Assembly (NCBI RefSeq): GCF_013003915.1
Contig: NZ_JABAIV010000002.1
Span: forward strand, 558,001 to 622,000
Length of the DNA: 64,000 nucleotides
Origin: Telluria aromaticivorans
GTDB taxonomy: Bacteria; Pseudomonadota; Gammaproteobacteria; Burkholderiales; Burkholderiaceae_D
Reading direction: 5' to 3'
This document shows positions 52,580-61,376 of the stretch, in pieces. Made by a program: the position numbers and the translations under genes. The notes below the pieces were generated by a model, which ran no database searches, was not told the origin of the DNA, and saw only the letters and a program-made list of their open reading frames with translations. Numbering within the stretch: position 1 is the first letter of the stretch; every line of letters starts with the position of its first letter.

Positions 52580-53554
52580 ATGGAAATCCAGTTTCTCGGA
52601 ACATCAGCCGGCACGCCGACCCGGTCCCGCAACATGACGGCATGCGCGATCCGCACCCGTGGCGCCAGGCACTGGGCCCTGGTCGATTGTGCCGAAGGCA
52701 CGCAGTACCGGCTGCAGCGCACGAATTTGTCGCCGATGAGCCTGCGCGCCATCTTCATCACTCACCTGCACGGCGACCATTGCTACGGCTTGCCGGGCCT
52801 GCTGGCCACTGCCGGCATGCTGGGCCGTACCGAGCCGATGACCATCGTCGGCCCGGCACCCTTGCGCGGCATGATCGAGGCCATCATGGACGCGACCCAG
52901 CTGGCCCTGCCCTATCCGCTCACCTGGATGACGCCCGCTGACCTGCCCGGCGCGGCGGTCCTGCCCGACCTGACGGTAGCCGCCACGCCGCTGTCGCACC
53001 GGATCGCCACCCATGCCTACAGCTTTACCGAGGCAAGGGTCGAGCGCAAACTCGATATCGACAAGTTGAAGCTTGGGGGCATCGCCTCCGGCCCGGCCTG
53101 GGGCGAGCTCCAGCAGGGACGGGATGTGCTCCTGCCGGACGGAGGGCGCGTAGTGGCCGAAGATTTTCTCCTGCCGCCACGCAGGTCGCGCAAGATCATC
53201 ATCGCCGGCGACAACGACCGCCCCGAACTGCTGGCGCATGAGGCGGAGAATGCCGACCTGCTGGTACACGAGGCGACCTTTACGGAAGAAATCCTGCGCA
53301 AGGTCGGTCCCGGCCCGCAGCACAGCTCGGCGGCGATGGTGGCCCGCTTCGCGCAGCAGGCCGGCCTGCCCAACCTGGTCCTGACCCATTTCAGCCCGCG
53401 CTACCAGGACCGCAACAAGGGTCTGGCTACCGGCCTGACCCTGGACGACATCGAGCGCGAGGCAAGCGAACACTACACCGGCACGCTGGCCCTGGCGCGC
53501 GACCTCGACCGCTACGAACTCGGGAAGGACGGCACGGTGCAGGCTTGCAGGTAA
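52580..53554 (+). CDS. rnz: Ribonuclease Z
   Basis: A 324-aa metallo-beta-lactamase-fold nuclease. LGTSAGTPTRSRN at the N-terminus and the zinc motif HLHGDH (residues 62-67) followed by CYGLPGLL are diagnostic of RNase Z; later ligands are in GDN (IIIAGDNDRPELL) and the C-terminal LTHFSPRY. It removes 3' trailers from tRNA precursors. Length is usual for the short bacterial form. ATG at 52580 gives the conserved start. Confidence 0.95.
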   Translation: MEIQFLGTSAGTPTRSRNMTACAIRTRGARHWALVDCAEGTQYRLQRTNLSPMSLRAIFITHLHGDHCYGLPGLLATAGMLGRTEPMTIVGPAPLRGMIEAIMDATQLALPYPLTWMTPADLPGAAVLPDLTVAATPLSHRIATHAYSFTEARVERKLDIDKLKLGGIASGPAWGELQQGRDVLLPDGGRVVAEDFLLPPRRSRKIIIAGDNDRPELLAHEAENADLLVHEATFTEEILRKVGPGPQHSSAAMVARFAQQAGLPNLVLTHFSPRYQDRNKGLATGLTLDDIEREASEHYTGTLALARDLDRYELGKDGTVQACR

Positions 53555-53575
53555 GCGTCCAGCTACAATCGCCCC

Positions 53576-53923
53576 ATGCCGAAAAAAACACCCATCTTCC
53601 CCGGACCCCTGACCGCCCGCGGCGCAGTGCTCGCGGTGCTGCTGTCCAACGCAGACCAGACCGGCGCCGAGCCGATGCGCGGCCGCATCACCCTGGCCGC
53701 CATCGTGCGCGCCCTCAAGCGCAAATACCACTGGCCGATCGAGACCGAAAGCTTCCCTTCCAACGATATCGACGGCCGCGCGACCTGGGCGACGGTGTAC
53801 AGCCTGCCGCCCGACGTCATCACCAAAGCGCTGAAGGCGGGCGGCAACGACTGGCTGAAAAGCCGCAGGACCAGCAAGGGCCAGACAGCGCCAGGCCGGA
53901 TTGAAACGGATACCGACGATTAA
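53576..53923 (+). CDS. Hypothetical protein, possible winged-helix fold
   Basis: A 115-aa basic protein, 21 bp downstream of rnz. Its middle (ITLAAIVRALKRKYHWPIET then WATVYSLPPDVITKALKAGG) has the helix-strand pattern of a small winged-helix protein, and the C-terminus is basic then acidic. No family is recognised. ATG at 53576; convergent with the GH43 gene, whose stop overlaps this one by four bases. Confidence 0.6.
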   Translation: MPKKTPIFPGPLTARGAVLAVLLSNADQTGAEPMRGRITLAAIVRALKRKYHWPIETESFPSNDIDGRATWATVYSLPPDVITKALKAGGNDWLKSRRTSKGQTAPGRIETDTDD

Positions 53924-54924
53924 TCGGCCACCGGTTCGCCGAAATCCGGCGTGCCGTCCGGCTTCCAGCGGATCGCCTGCGCACGTGTATGGCGGTTCGG
54001 ATCCTTGAGCGAGTCGCCCACGATGTCACGGTACTGGCGGGCGTGGTACAGCAGGATGTCGGTCTTGCCATCGAGCGTGGTCGTGAAGGCGTTGTGCCCG
54101 GGCCCCCATTGCCGGTTCCGGTCGCTGCTCCGGAACACCGGCAGCGCCGACTTGACCCACGATGCCGGGTCCAGCAAATCGGCATCGGCACGCGCGGTCA
54201 GCATGCCCATCGCGTAGTTGGCATCCGTCGCACTGGCCGAATAAGTCATGAACAGCCTGCCGTTCTTGATCAGCACCGCAGGCGCTTCGTTCACCGCGAA
54301 CTTCATCTTTTCCCAGTCATGCTCGGGTGTGGTCAGCATGACCGCCTTGCCCGCGATCGTGAGCGGCGAGTCCATCTTCGCGATATAGATCCTGGTCCCC
54401 GGCGGTTCCTTGTGCGGGCCCGCCTGGGTCCAGACGAAATAGCGCTGCCCCTTGTGCGCGAAGGTGGTCGCATCCAGCGAAAAGCTGTCCCACCCGGTCT
54501 TGACCTGGCCGCGCTCGATCCATTCGCCCTCGAGCGGATTGGGCGAACTGTTCTCGAGCGCGTACAGCCGGATCGCCCAATGGTCGTCGGCACGGCCCGC
54601 CGTCACATAGATAAACCATTTGCCGTCGATATGGTGCAGTTCCGGCGCCCAGATATGCCAGCTCATCGGCCCCGTCGCATGCTTGCGCCAGACCACCCTG
54701 GTCTCGGCTGTCGCGAGCTCGTTCAGGGACCGGGTACGGCGCAATTCGATGCGGTCGTATTCCGGCGCGGTGGCGGTGAAATAATAGTAGCCGTCCGCAT
54801 GCAGCAGCGCATGCGGGTCGGCCCGCTGGCGCACCAGCGGATTGCCGAACACGGGTTCCAGCGCCTGCGCAACAGGAGCAGCGGCGCACAGGCACAGCGC
54901 TGCCCCAGCTAGACGGAGCCCCAC
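53920..54924 (-). CDS. Secreted GH43-family glycoside hydrolase
   Basis: A 334-aa protein, GTG start directly after the TonB receptor stop (TAA-GTG) with GGAGG inside the receptor gene. Signal peptide about 1-21. The five-bladed GH43 features are visible: RADPHAL with the base Asp (about 34), SLDATTF with the pKa-modulating Asp, and VNEAPAVL with the acid Glu. Further segments HIWAPELHHIDGKWFIYVT are typical. GH43 enzymes mostly attack arabinan, arabinoxylan or related linkages. It probably acts in the periplasm on oligosaccharides brought in by the adjacent receptor. Confidence 0.88.
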   Translation of the reverse strand: MGLRLAGAALCLCAAAPVAQALEPVFGNPLVRQRADPHALLHADGYYYFTATAPEYDRIELRRTRSLNELATAETRVVWRKHATGPMSWHIWAPELHHIDGKWFIYVTAGRADDHWAIRLYALENSSPNPLEGEWIERGQVKTGWDSFSLDATTFAHKGQRYFVWTQAGPHKEPPGTRIYIAKMDSPLTIAGKAVMLTTPEHDWEKMKFAVNEAPAVLIKNGRLFMTYSASATDANYAMGMLTARADADLLDPASWVKSALPVFRSSDRNRQWGPGHNAFTTTLDGKTDILLYHARQYRDIVGDSLKDPNRHTRAQAIRWKPDGTPDFGEPVAD

Positions 54925-57615
54925 TTACATCCTCCAGCGCAGCGACAGCCCCACCACCCGGTCGTAGCGGCGCACATCGCGTGGATTGCTCGGGATCCCG
55001 TGGTAGTCGTGGTAGGTACGGTCCGTGATGTTCTCGACGTCCAGGGTCACGCCCACGTTCTCGCTGATGCGGTAGGACAGCGAGGCATCGGCCGTCTTGA
55101 TCGGGTCGACGATCATGTCGAAGCCCAGTGCGCGGTAGTTGTAGGCATCGACGAACTGGCTGCGGTAGTTGTAGGCCAGGCGGGCCGACCACGGGCCGCG
55201 CTCGTACAGGCCGACGATGTTGTAGGCGTTCTTCGACATGCCGACGAACGGGTTCTTCACGCCGTCCTCGAGCAGGTAGCCCTTCATGTAGGTGTAGTTC
55301 GCTTCCAGGCCGAAGCCGCCCAGCCAGCCGGGCAGGAAATCGTAGAATTGGCGGTAGCCGACCTCGATGCCTTTGAGCTGGCCTTCGTTCACGTTGCGCG
55401 GACGGTCCATGCGGTAAGGCAGCCCGTCGATGGTCTCCATCCCGAGGCGGCGGATGATGTAGTTCTCGAAGTCGTGCTTGAACACGGTCGCGGTGATGCT
55501 GCCGGTCGGCGCGAAATACCATTCGAGCGCGGCGTCGTAGTTCTTGCCCACCACGGGTTTCAGGTCCGGGTTGCCGCCGCCGCCTTCGTAGATGCCCTGG
55601 CCGTTCGGGGTCGCTCCCAGCGATACACCCGGATTGAAGTCGCCGAAGTTCGGGCGCTGGATCGCCTTGCCGGCGTTGAAGCGGGCAATCAGGTCTTTCG
55701 TGAGCAGGGCCTTCAGGGTCAGGTTGGGCAGTACGTCGTTGTCCGAGGTCTGGCGGTTGACCGCGACCGGCTGGCCATTCACATTCGAGAAGCCATTCAC
55801 GTCCAGTTCCGTCCTGACCATGCGCGCGCCGGCCGTGCCCTGGATCGGGATGCCGCCCAGCTCGAAGCCGAACTTGGTCTTGAGATAGAAGGCCGCCGTG
55901 TCTTCTTCGTTGCGGAACAGCGAGTACGGATCGGGCGCGGTCCGGCCGTCGCGGCCATACAGCTTGCGCACCGCGTCGATATTCGCGTGCTGGTAGTTGT
56001 TGCACACGACCAGCCACTGGTTCATGCCGTAGTCGTTCGCCAGCGGCATGGATGGGCACAGCAGCCCCGGCACCGAACCCACCGCCGGCAGGTTGGCGTT
56101 CGGCGGCAGGAAGTTCATGCTTTCGTGCTGGTAGGACGCCTTGCGCGCCGCCACCCGCACGCCGGCGGAGAATTCGCGGAACAGGCTGGTGTCGCCATTG
56201 TCGTAGTTGGCATCCACGCGCCAGTCGGTCGACTGCCCGTTTGATGCCGACCAGTTGTCGATGAAGGCGCCCAGGCGGTAGCTGCTGGGGCTCATCATAT
56301 CGGTGCCCGGATAGTCGAACCATGCGCCGCCATTGACATAGGTGCGGCCCGTTACGGTCTGCGGGTCGGCCAGCAATTCCATGATCGGGAAGTCCTGCTT
56401 CCAGCGGCTGGTGGTGCGCGCCAGTTCGGTGGTGAGGCGCAGGTTGCGCGTCACGTCCCAGCGCGCGCCTACCGCGCCCTGGTGGCCTTCCGAATCGTCG
56501 CGCGGCGACTGGTTCGAGCTCAAGGTGAAGATGTGGGCGTTCCCGGCCGGCTTGGTCGCGGTCACGGTATCGATCTGGTTGGTGCCCGGGATCAGCGTAT
56601 ACACCGGATTGGTATAGCGCCCGCCGCCCCAGTCGACGTCGCCCGTGGCGGTCCAGGGCTGGGCGTTCCAGCCAAGGTGCCCGACAAAGAACTGGCGCTC
56701 GGCGTCATGGTCGATGCGGGTCGACCAGCCTTCGGCATACAGTTCGACTTCGCGCACCGGACGCCATTGCACCGCCCAGTTGGCGGCGTAGCGCATGCGC
56801 TCGCCCTGGTAGTTCACGTGGCCCAGGTCGAAGGGGCCGGTGACGGTGGAGTTGCCGGCCACCGGACGCTCCGGCGGCGAATTCCAGGTCACTTCGTCAT
56901 GGTAATTCCCCTTCTGGTAGGACAGGCCGGCCAGCACGCCGACTTCGCCATAGGCGCCCTTCCAGCGGTTGGACAGCATGCCCGAGAGTTGAGGATCATT
57001 GGTGTTGGATTTATCGCGGTGCTCGACGCGCCCGGCCAGGTTGGCAGTAAAGCCCTTGAAGTCGAAGGGACGCGAGGTGCGCACGTCGATCACGCCGGCG
57101 GTGCCGCCTTCGACCATCTCGGCGCCTTGCGTCTTGTAGACGTCGATCCGCTGCAGCATGGTGGTCGGGATGTCGGCCAGGTAGAGGTTGCGGCCGTTCG
57201 AGGTATAGACTTCGCGCCCGTTCAGCAAGGTGGTCAGGCCCGGCAGGCCGCGCACGATCACCGAATTGGCCTCGCCGAATTCGCGGCGGATCTGCACGCC
57301 TGTGACCCGTCCCAGGATCTCGGCCACGTTCTTGTCCGGGAATTTGCCTGCCTCTTCGGCGACGATCGAATCCACGACCTCGTCGGAATTCTTCTTGATC
57401 GCCTGCGCGCTCTGGGCAGCCCGGCGCACGCCGGTCACCACCACCGAGTTGATGGGTTCCTTGGCCTGCTCTTCCTGCGCGGCGACCTGGGCGTCCTGGG
57501 CGGCGGCCGGTGCGCTGCCCAGCAAGCCGGCGCTGCCGAGGGCAGCCGCCATGAGCGTGAGGATGAAGGGATTGTTGCGGGCAATGCAGCGGCTTCCCGA
57601 ACCTGGGTGTCTCAT
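54925..57615 (-). CDS. TonB-dependent receptor
   Basis: An 896-aa outer-membrane receptor. ATG at 57615 has AAGGAGA 9 bases upstream. The signal peptide (about 15-40) is followed by the TonB-box region (SVVVTGVRRAAQSAQ), the plug (VAEILGRVTGVQIRREFGEA and VIVRGLPG) and a long barrel ending RVVGLSLRWRM with a terminal hydrophobic residue. The VVVTGVRRAAQSAQ-type start marks the group of TonB receptors for carbohydrates (as in Caulobacter and Xanthomonas). It lies directly upstream of a GH43 gene in an operon, so a pentose-containing oligosaccharide is the likely ligand. Confidence 0.93.
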   Translation of the reverse strand: MRHPGSGSRCIARNNPFILTLMAAALGSAGLLGSAPAAAQDAQVAAQEEQAKEPINSVVVTGVRRAAQSAQAIKKNSDEVVDSIVAEEAGKFPDKNVAEILGRVTGVQIRREFGEANSVIVRGLPGLTTLLNGREVYTSNGRNLYLADIPTTMLQRIDVYKTQGAEMVEGGTAGVIDVRTSRPFDFKGFTANLAGRVEHRDKSNTNDPQLSGMLSNRWKGAYGEVGVLAGLSYQKGNYHDEVTWNSPPERPVAGNSTVTGPFDLGHVNYQGERMRYAANWAVQWRPVREVELYAEGWSTRIDHDAERQFFVGHLGWNAQPWTATGDVDWGGGRYTNPVYTLIPGTNQIDTVTATKPAGNAHIFTLSSNQSPRDDSEGHQGAVGARWDVTRNLRLTTELARTTSRWKQDFPIMELLADPQTVTGRTYVNGGAWFDYPGTDMMSPSSYRLGAFIDNWSASNGQSTDWRVDANYDNGDTSLFREFSAGVRVAARKASYQHESMNFLPPNANLPAVGSVPGLLCPSMPLANDYGMNQWLVVCNNYQHANIDAVRKLYGRDGRTAPDPYSLFRNEEDTAAFYLKTKFGFELGGIPIQGTAGARMVRTELDVNGFSNVNGQPVAVNRQTSDNDVLPNLTLKALLTKDLIARFNAGKAIQRPNFGDFNPGVSLGATPNGQGIYEGGGGNPDLKPVVGKNYDAALEWYFAPTGSITATVFKHDFENYIIRRLGMETIDGLPYRMDRPRNVNEGQLKGIEVGYRQFYDFLPGWLGGFGLEANYTYMKGYLLEDGVKNPFVGMSKNAYNIVGLYERGPWSARLAYNYRSQFVDAYNYRALGFDMIVDPIKTADASLSYRISENVGVTLDVENITDRTYHDYHGIPSNPRDVRRYDRVVGLSLRWRM

Positions 57616-57721
57616 GGCGTCTGTCTCCTTGTTGTATTTGTATGGTCCACTGCCGGGCGTGACCTGGGGCCATACTATTCGGGGAGTCAAAAGGAAATCC
57701 AATTCAATTTTCCGGCCTTCC

Positions 57722-57739
57722 GATACCGATATGGGTATC
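57722..57739. promoter_or_regulatory. Palindromic operator candidate upstream of the TonB receptor
   Basis: GATACC-GATATG-GGTATC is an 18-bp palindrome in the 254-bp region between the divergent TonB receptor and galT genes. Its size fits an operator for a LacI- or GntR-type sugar regulator. No such regulator gene is in the window. Confidence 0.4.
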
Positions 57740-57869
57740 CCGCCGCCGACGCCGCCGACCCGTGCGCGTTTGCCTTGGGCGAAGTGGCAAAATCAAGCGC
57801 CAGTCACAACGCCAGGCCAGGGGCAGCCGCCCGCCGCAGCTCCCTGCCTGGAAGCACACAAGGAATCCC

Positions 57870-58928
57870 ATGTTCAATCCCTCAGACCATCCCCACCGCC
57901 GCTACAACCCGCTCATGGACGAATGGGTGCTGGTGTCGCCCCACCGCGCCAAGCGCCCATGGCAGGGCCAGCAGGAAGCGGTCGACCGCGCCGCCAAGCC
58001 GGCCCACGACCCCGACTGCTACCTGTGCGCCGGCAATACCCGCGTCAACGGCGAACACAACCCGCCGTACGAAGGCACCTATGTCTTCACCAACGATTTC
58101 GCGGCCCTGACCTCCGACACGCCCGAAGCCGCGCCCGGCGACGATCCACTGTTCCAGACCATGAGCGCGCGCGGCACCAGCCGCGTCATCTGCTTCTCGC
58201 CGGACCACAGCAAGTCGCTGCCGCTGCTTGAACTGCCGGCCATCGAAGGCGTGATCAACGCCTGGTGCGAACAGTCCGAAGAACTCGGCGCGAAACACCG
58301 CTGGGTGCAGGTCTTCGAGAACAAGGGCGCCGTGATGGGCTGCTCGAACCCGCACCCGCACGGGCAGATCTGGGCCACCAGCTTCCTGCCCGTGTTGCCC
58401 GCCACCGAAGACACCCGGCAGCGCGCCTATTTCGCGGAGCATGGCAAACCGCTCCTGCTCGACTATGTGGAGCGCGAAGCGGCCGATGGCGAGCGGGTCG
58501 TGGTCGCGACCGAATACTGGCTGGCCGTCGTCCCGTACTGGGCCAGCTGGCCGTTCGAAACCGTCCTGCTGCCGCGCTTCCCGGTCAAGCGCCTGGAAGA
58601 CCTGGACACAGCGCAGCGCGCCGACCTGGCGCTGGCCCTGCAACAGCTGACGATCCGCTACGACAATTTGTTCCAGTCGTCCTTCCCGTATTCGATGGGC
58701 TGGCACGGCGCGCCCTACGACTCGAACGACGCCACCCCGTGGCAGCTGCATGCCCACTTCTACCCGCCCCTGCTGCGCTCGGCCTCGGTGCGCAAGTTCA
58801 TGGTCGGGTTCGAGATGCTGGCGGAAACCCAGCGTGACCTGACGCCGGAGCAGGCGGCAGCGCAATTGCGCGCGGTATCGGGCGTGCACTACCTGAACGA
58901 CCCGGCACTGGGCAGCCAGGGCGCCTGA
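57870..58928 (+). CDS. galT: Galactose-1-phosphate uridylyltransferase
   Basis: A 352-aa HIT-superfamily enzyme of the Leloir pathway. ATG at 57870 has AAGGAA upstream. [22 protein letters not shown] at the N-terminus, the zinc ligand region [10 protein letters not shown] and the catalytic HPH in [13 protein letters not shown] (about 153-165) are diagnostic. It exchanges UMP between UDP-glucose and galactose-1-phosphate. No galK or galE is adjacent. Divergent from the TonB receptor/GH43 pair, which suggests a shared role in sugar use. Confidence 0.95.
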   Translation: MFNPSDHPHRRYNPLMDEWVLVSPHRAKRPWQGQQEAVDRAAKPAHDPDCYLCAGNTRVNGEHNPPYEGTYVFTNDFAALTSDTPEAAPGDDPLFQTMSARGTSRVICFSPDHSKSLPLLELPAIEGVINAWCEQSEELGAKHRWVQVFENKGAVMGCSNPHPHGQIWATSFLPVLPATEDTRQRAYFAEHGKPLLLDYVEREAADGERVVVATEYWLAVVPYWASWPFETVLLPRFPVKRLEDLDTAQRADLALALQQLTIRYDNLFQSSFPYSMGWHGAPYDSNDATPWQLHAHFYPPLLRSASVRKFMVGFEMLAETQRDLTPEQAAAQLRAVSGVHYLNDPALGSQGA

Positions 58929-58946
58929 ACACCTCCGGCAAGGATC

Positions 58947-58971
58947 GGGTGGGTAGCCAAGCTGCCCACCC
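58947..58971 (+). terminator. Hairpin after galT
   Basis: GGGTGGGTAGC (58947-58957) and GCTGCCCACCC (58961-58971) form an 11-bp stem with one G-U pair around a CAA loop, 18 bp after the stop. No T run follows, so factor-assisted or partial termination is likely. The stem resembles half of the GTAGGGTGGGC repeat family. Confidence 0.45.
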
Positions 58972-59041
58972 AGCCTGGGGCGCAGCGCCGGCCTGCCGGC
59001 GTGTGCCCCTCCACCTCCAGCGCGGAATTGGAAAAAATCGC

Positions 59042-59084
59042 TTGACGCCAAAATATGATGGCCATAATATGACGCTCATCATAT
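59042..59084 (+). promoter_or_regulatory. tetR-family promoter with two overlapping operators
   Basis: TTGACG (59042-59047) and TAATAT (59065-59070) are spaced 17 bp apart. Two palindromic sites overlap the promoter: ATATGATG-GC-CATAATAT (59053-59070) and ATATGACG-CT-CATCATAT (59067-59084), each with one mismatch. The same palindrome occurs perfectly at 59728, so the regulator likely represses its own gene. Confidence 0.75.
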
Positions 59085-59095
59085 ATGGAGCAGCC

Positions 59096-59680
59096 ATGCA
59101 CAGCGACCGCCGATCCAGCCGCCACCAACTTTCCCACGACCGCATCCTCGACGCGGCTGCACGGTCAGTGCGCCGCCACGGCTATGCCGGCGTTGGTGTG
59201 GCCGACGTCATGAAAGAGGCGGGCTTGACCCACGGCGGCTTCTACGCCCATTTCAAGTCGCGCGATGCGCTGCTGGCAGCGGCCGTCGGCCATGCCGGCG
59301 CCGAAAGCGGCAAGGCGCTGAGCCAGCGCATGGCTGCCCTGCGAGAGGGTGGCGCCAGCCCGGTTGCTGCCCTGGTCGAAGCGTATTTCGCACCGCTGCA
59401 TGTGCAGGCCATCGAGACCGGCTGCCCGGTCGCCGCGCTCGGCGCCGAGATGCCGCGCCAGGCCGACGAAGTGCGGATGGTTTCGTGCCAGAGCGTCAGC
59501 GCACTGGTCGAGCTTGCGCGCAGCGCCCTGCCTCCGGATAGCCCGAAAGAGCGCGCTTTTGCGCTGGCCAGCAGCCTGGTCGGCGCCGTGCAACTGGCGC
59601 GGGCGCTCGGCGAGCCGGGCCACGACATGCTGCAAGCGACCGGCGCTGCCCTCATCGCGCAGTACGACCCGACAAGTTGA
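59096..59680 (+). CDS. TetR-family transcriptional regulator
   Basis: A 194-aa regulator. ATG at 59096 has GGAG eight bases upstream. The N-terminal HTH (ILDAAARSVRRHGYAGVGVA, then GGFYAHFKSRDALLAAAVGH, about 16-60) is characteristic, with the helix turn at LTHGGFYAHF. The C-terminal ligand domain has Cys residues in ETGCPVAALGAE, typical of TetR proteins near reductases. It should bind the ATATGATG palindromes in its own promoter and in that of the SDR gene downstream, with release by an unknown small molecule. Confidence 0.9.
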   Translation: MHSDRRSSRHQLSHDRILDAAARSVRRHGYAGVGVADVMKEAGLTHGGFYAHFKSRDALLAAAVGHAGAESGKALSQRMAALREGGASPVAALVEAYFAPLHVQAIETGCPVAALGAEMPRQADEVRMVSCQSVSALVELARSALPPDSPKERAFALASSLVGAVQLARALGEPGHDMLQATGAALIAQYDPTS

Positions 59681-59717
59681 ATATTCCCGGGCCGCAGCCC
59701 CGGATGTAGTCTTTGTT

Positions 59718-59746
59718 TTGCGCCAAAATATGATGAGCATCATATA
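59718..59746 (+). promoter_or_regulatory. SDR promoter with perfect TetR-type operator
   Basis: ATATGATG-AG-CATCATAT (59728-59745) is a perfect 18-bp palindrome. A TTGCGC/CATATA pair with 17-bp spacing (59718-59723, 59741-59746) overlaps it. The preceding CGCCAAAATATGATG is identical to 59046-59060 in front of the regulator gene. Confidence 0.75.
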
Positions 59747-59779
59747 CAGCATTCTCTTCAAAACTTGCAAAGGATTGCC

Positions 59780-60484
59780 ATGAAACTCAAGGACAGCACC
59801 ATCTTCATCACCGGCGCCAACCGCGGCCTCGGACTCGAATTCGCGCGCCAGGCGCTGGCAGGCGGCGCCCGCAAGGTGTATGCAGGCGCACGCGATCCGT
59901 CGCAGGTCACGCTGCCGGGCGTGATCCCGGTGGCGCTCGACGTCAATGACCCGGCCCAGGTCGCGGCCGCGGCGGCTGCCTGCGGCGACGTCACGCTGGT
60001 GATCAACAATGCCGGCATTGCCAACCCCAAGGGCCTGTTAGCCGAGGACAGCATCGACGCGATGCAGCGCATGTTGGACACCAACCTGTTCGGCGTGCTG
60101 CGCGTGAGCCAGGCCTTTGCCCCGGTACTGGCGGCCAACGGCGGCGGCGCGCTGCTCAACGTGCTGTCGGTGGCGAGCTGGGTGAGCGCACCGGTGCTGG
60201 CAGGGTATTCGGTATCGAAGGCAGCAGCCTGGAGCCTGACCAACGGCCTGCGCAACGAGTTGCGGGAGCAGCGCACGCAGGTACTCGGGCTGCATGTCGG
60301 CTTTATCGATACCGACCTGACCCAGGGGTTCGACGCGCCCAAGCTCGCGCCCGGATTTGTCGTGCAGCGCACGTTCGAGGCGCTCGAAGCCGGGGCCAGC
60401 GAAGTCATGGTCGGCGACCTGACGCAAGCGGTCAAGCGCGGCCTGTCGGACGAACCGGGCGTCTACATCGACCAGGTGCGCTGA
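59780..60484 (+). CDS. Short-chain dehydrogenase/reductase (TetR-controlled)
   Basis: A 234-aa classical SDR. ATG at 59780 has AAAGGA upstream; an ATG five codons earlier lies in the SD region. The cofactor motif is TGANRGLGLEFAR (about 13-25), NNAG is present (INNAGIANPKG), and the catalytic set is Ser in VLSVASW with YSVSK (about 155-159). Substrate unknown. Its operator matches those of the TetR gene just upstream, so the pair forms a small regulated unit, perhaps for detoxifying an aldehyde or ketone. Confidence 0.9.
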   Translation: MKLKDSTIFITGANRGLGLEFARQALAGGARKVYAGARDPSQVTLPGVIPVALDVNDPAQVAAAAAACGDVTLVINNAGIANPKGLLAEDSIDAMQRMLDTNLFGVLRVSQAFAPVLAANGGGALLNVLSVASWVSAPVLAGYSVSKAAAWSLTNGLRNELREQRTQVLGLHVGFIDTDLTQGFDAPKLAPGFVVQRTFEALEAGASEVMVGDLTQAVKRGLSDEPGVYIDQVR

Positions 60485-60514
60485 TCGATCGCCCTGCGGT
60501 ACCGGCGTGGCCGG

Positions 60515-61336
60515 TTAGAACCCGGTCAGGCCGCCGCTGCACAGCAGCGTCTGGCCGCTGACGTAATCCGACTCCGGGATGCAGAACAAATAGACCGCGC
60601 CGGCCGCTTCATCGGGGGTGCCGCCGCGGCCCAGCGGGATGGCGCGTTCCATGGCGGCCAGCGCGTCGGGAGGCACGCCGAGCTTGATGTCGCGCCCGTC
60701 GATGCTGGCGTTCTCGCTGTCGGCGGTCAGGCGTGTCTTGATCAGCCCGAAGGCGACGCAGTTGACGGTGACGTTCATGCGGCCCCACTCCTTGGCCAGG
60801 GTCTGGGTCATGCCGACGATGCCTGCCTTGGCCGTCGCATAATTGGCCTGGCCCGCATTGCCGAACATGCCTGCGATCGACGAAATGTTCACCACCTTGC
60901 GCACCCGTGGTGCGCCCGCTTCCGCTTCAAGCTTGCTGTAGGCGCGGATCAAGGGCTGGGCCGCGCGCAGCAGCCGGAACGGCGCCGTCAGGTGCACGTC
61001 GAGCATCGCCTCCCACTGCTCGTCGCTCATCTTCTGGATCACGTTGTCCCAGGTATAGCCGGCATTGTTGACGATGATGTCGAGGCCCTGGTATTCCGAG
61101 ACTGCCGTCTCCAGGAACCGCGCCGCGAAGTCGGGCGCCGTGACGTTGCCCGCGCAGGCAGTGGCCACGCCGCCCGCATCGCGGATCGCCTGCACGGTTT
61201 CCTGGGCAGGTTCTTCGTCGAGGTCATTGACGACGATGCGCGCGCCTTCGCCGGCCAGCTTGAGGGCGATGGAGCGGCCGATGCCGCGGCCCGCGCCGGT
61301 GATCACGGCAACCTTGCCGTCGAGTTTCAATGTCAT
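60515..61336 (-). CDS. FabG-like short-chain dehydrogenase/reductase
   Basis: A 273-aa SDR. ATG at 61336 has AGGAG upstream. Motifs: TGAGRGIGRSIALKL (about 13-27), NNAGYTWDN, catalytic Ser in VVNISSIAGM and YATAK (about 175-179), and the C-terminal SDYVSGQTLLCSGG typical of 3-oxoacyl-ACP reductase-like members. It is slightly longer than FabG because of an insertion after YSKLEAEAGAPR. No fatty-acid genes are near, so the physiological substrate is uncertain. Same strand as metR. Confidence 0.88.
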   Translation of the reverse strand: MTLKLDGKVAVITGAGRGIGRSIALKLAGEGARIVVNDLDEEPAQETVQAIRDAGGVATACAGNVTAPDFAARFLETAVSEYQGLDIIVNNAGYTWDNVIQKMSDEQWEAMLDVHLTAPFRLLRAAQPLIRAYSKLEAEAGAPRVRKVVNISSIAGMFGNAGQANYATAKAGIVGMTQTLAKEWGRMNVTVNCVAFGLIKTRLTADSENASIDGRDIKLGVPPDALAAMERAIPLGRGGTPDEAAGAVYLFCIPESDYVSGQTLLCSGGLTGF

Positions 61337-61376
61337 TGCCAGTCTCCTGATAGATGAAGAAAAAGGCGCACGCCGG

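Noticed and set aside
58947..58971. Hairpin after galT as an eighth copy of the inverted-repeat family
   Set aside because: It shares only GGGTGGG/CCCACCC and lacks the TAC/GTA ends and the GCGTTCAA arms; recorded as a terminator-like hairpin.
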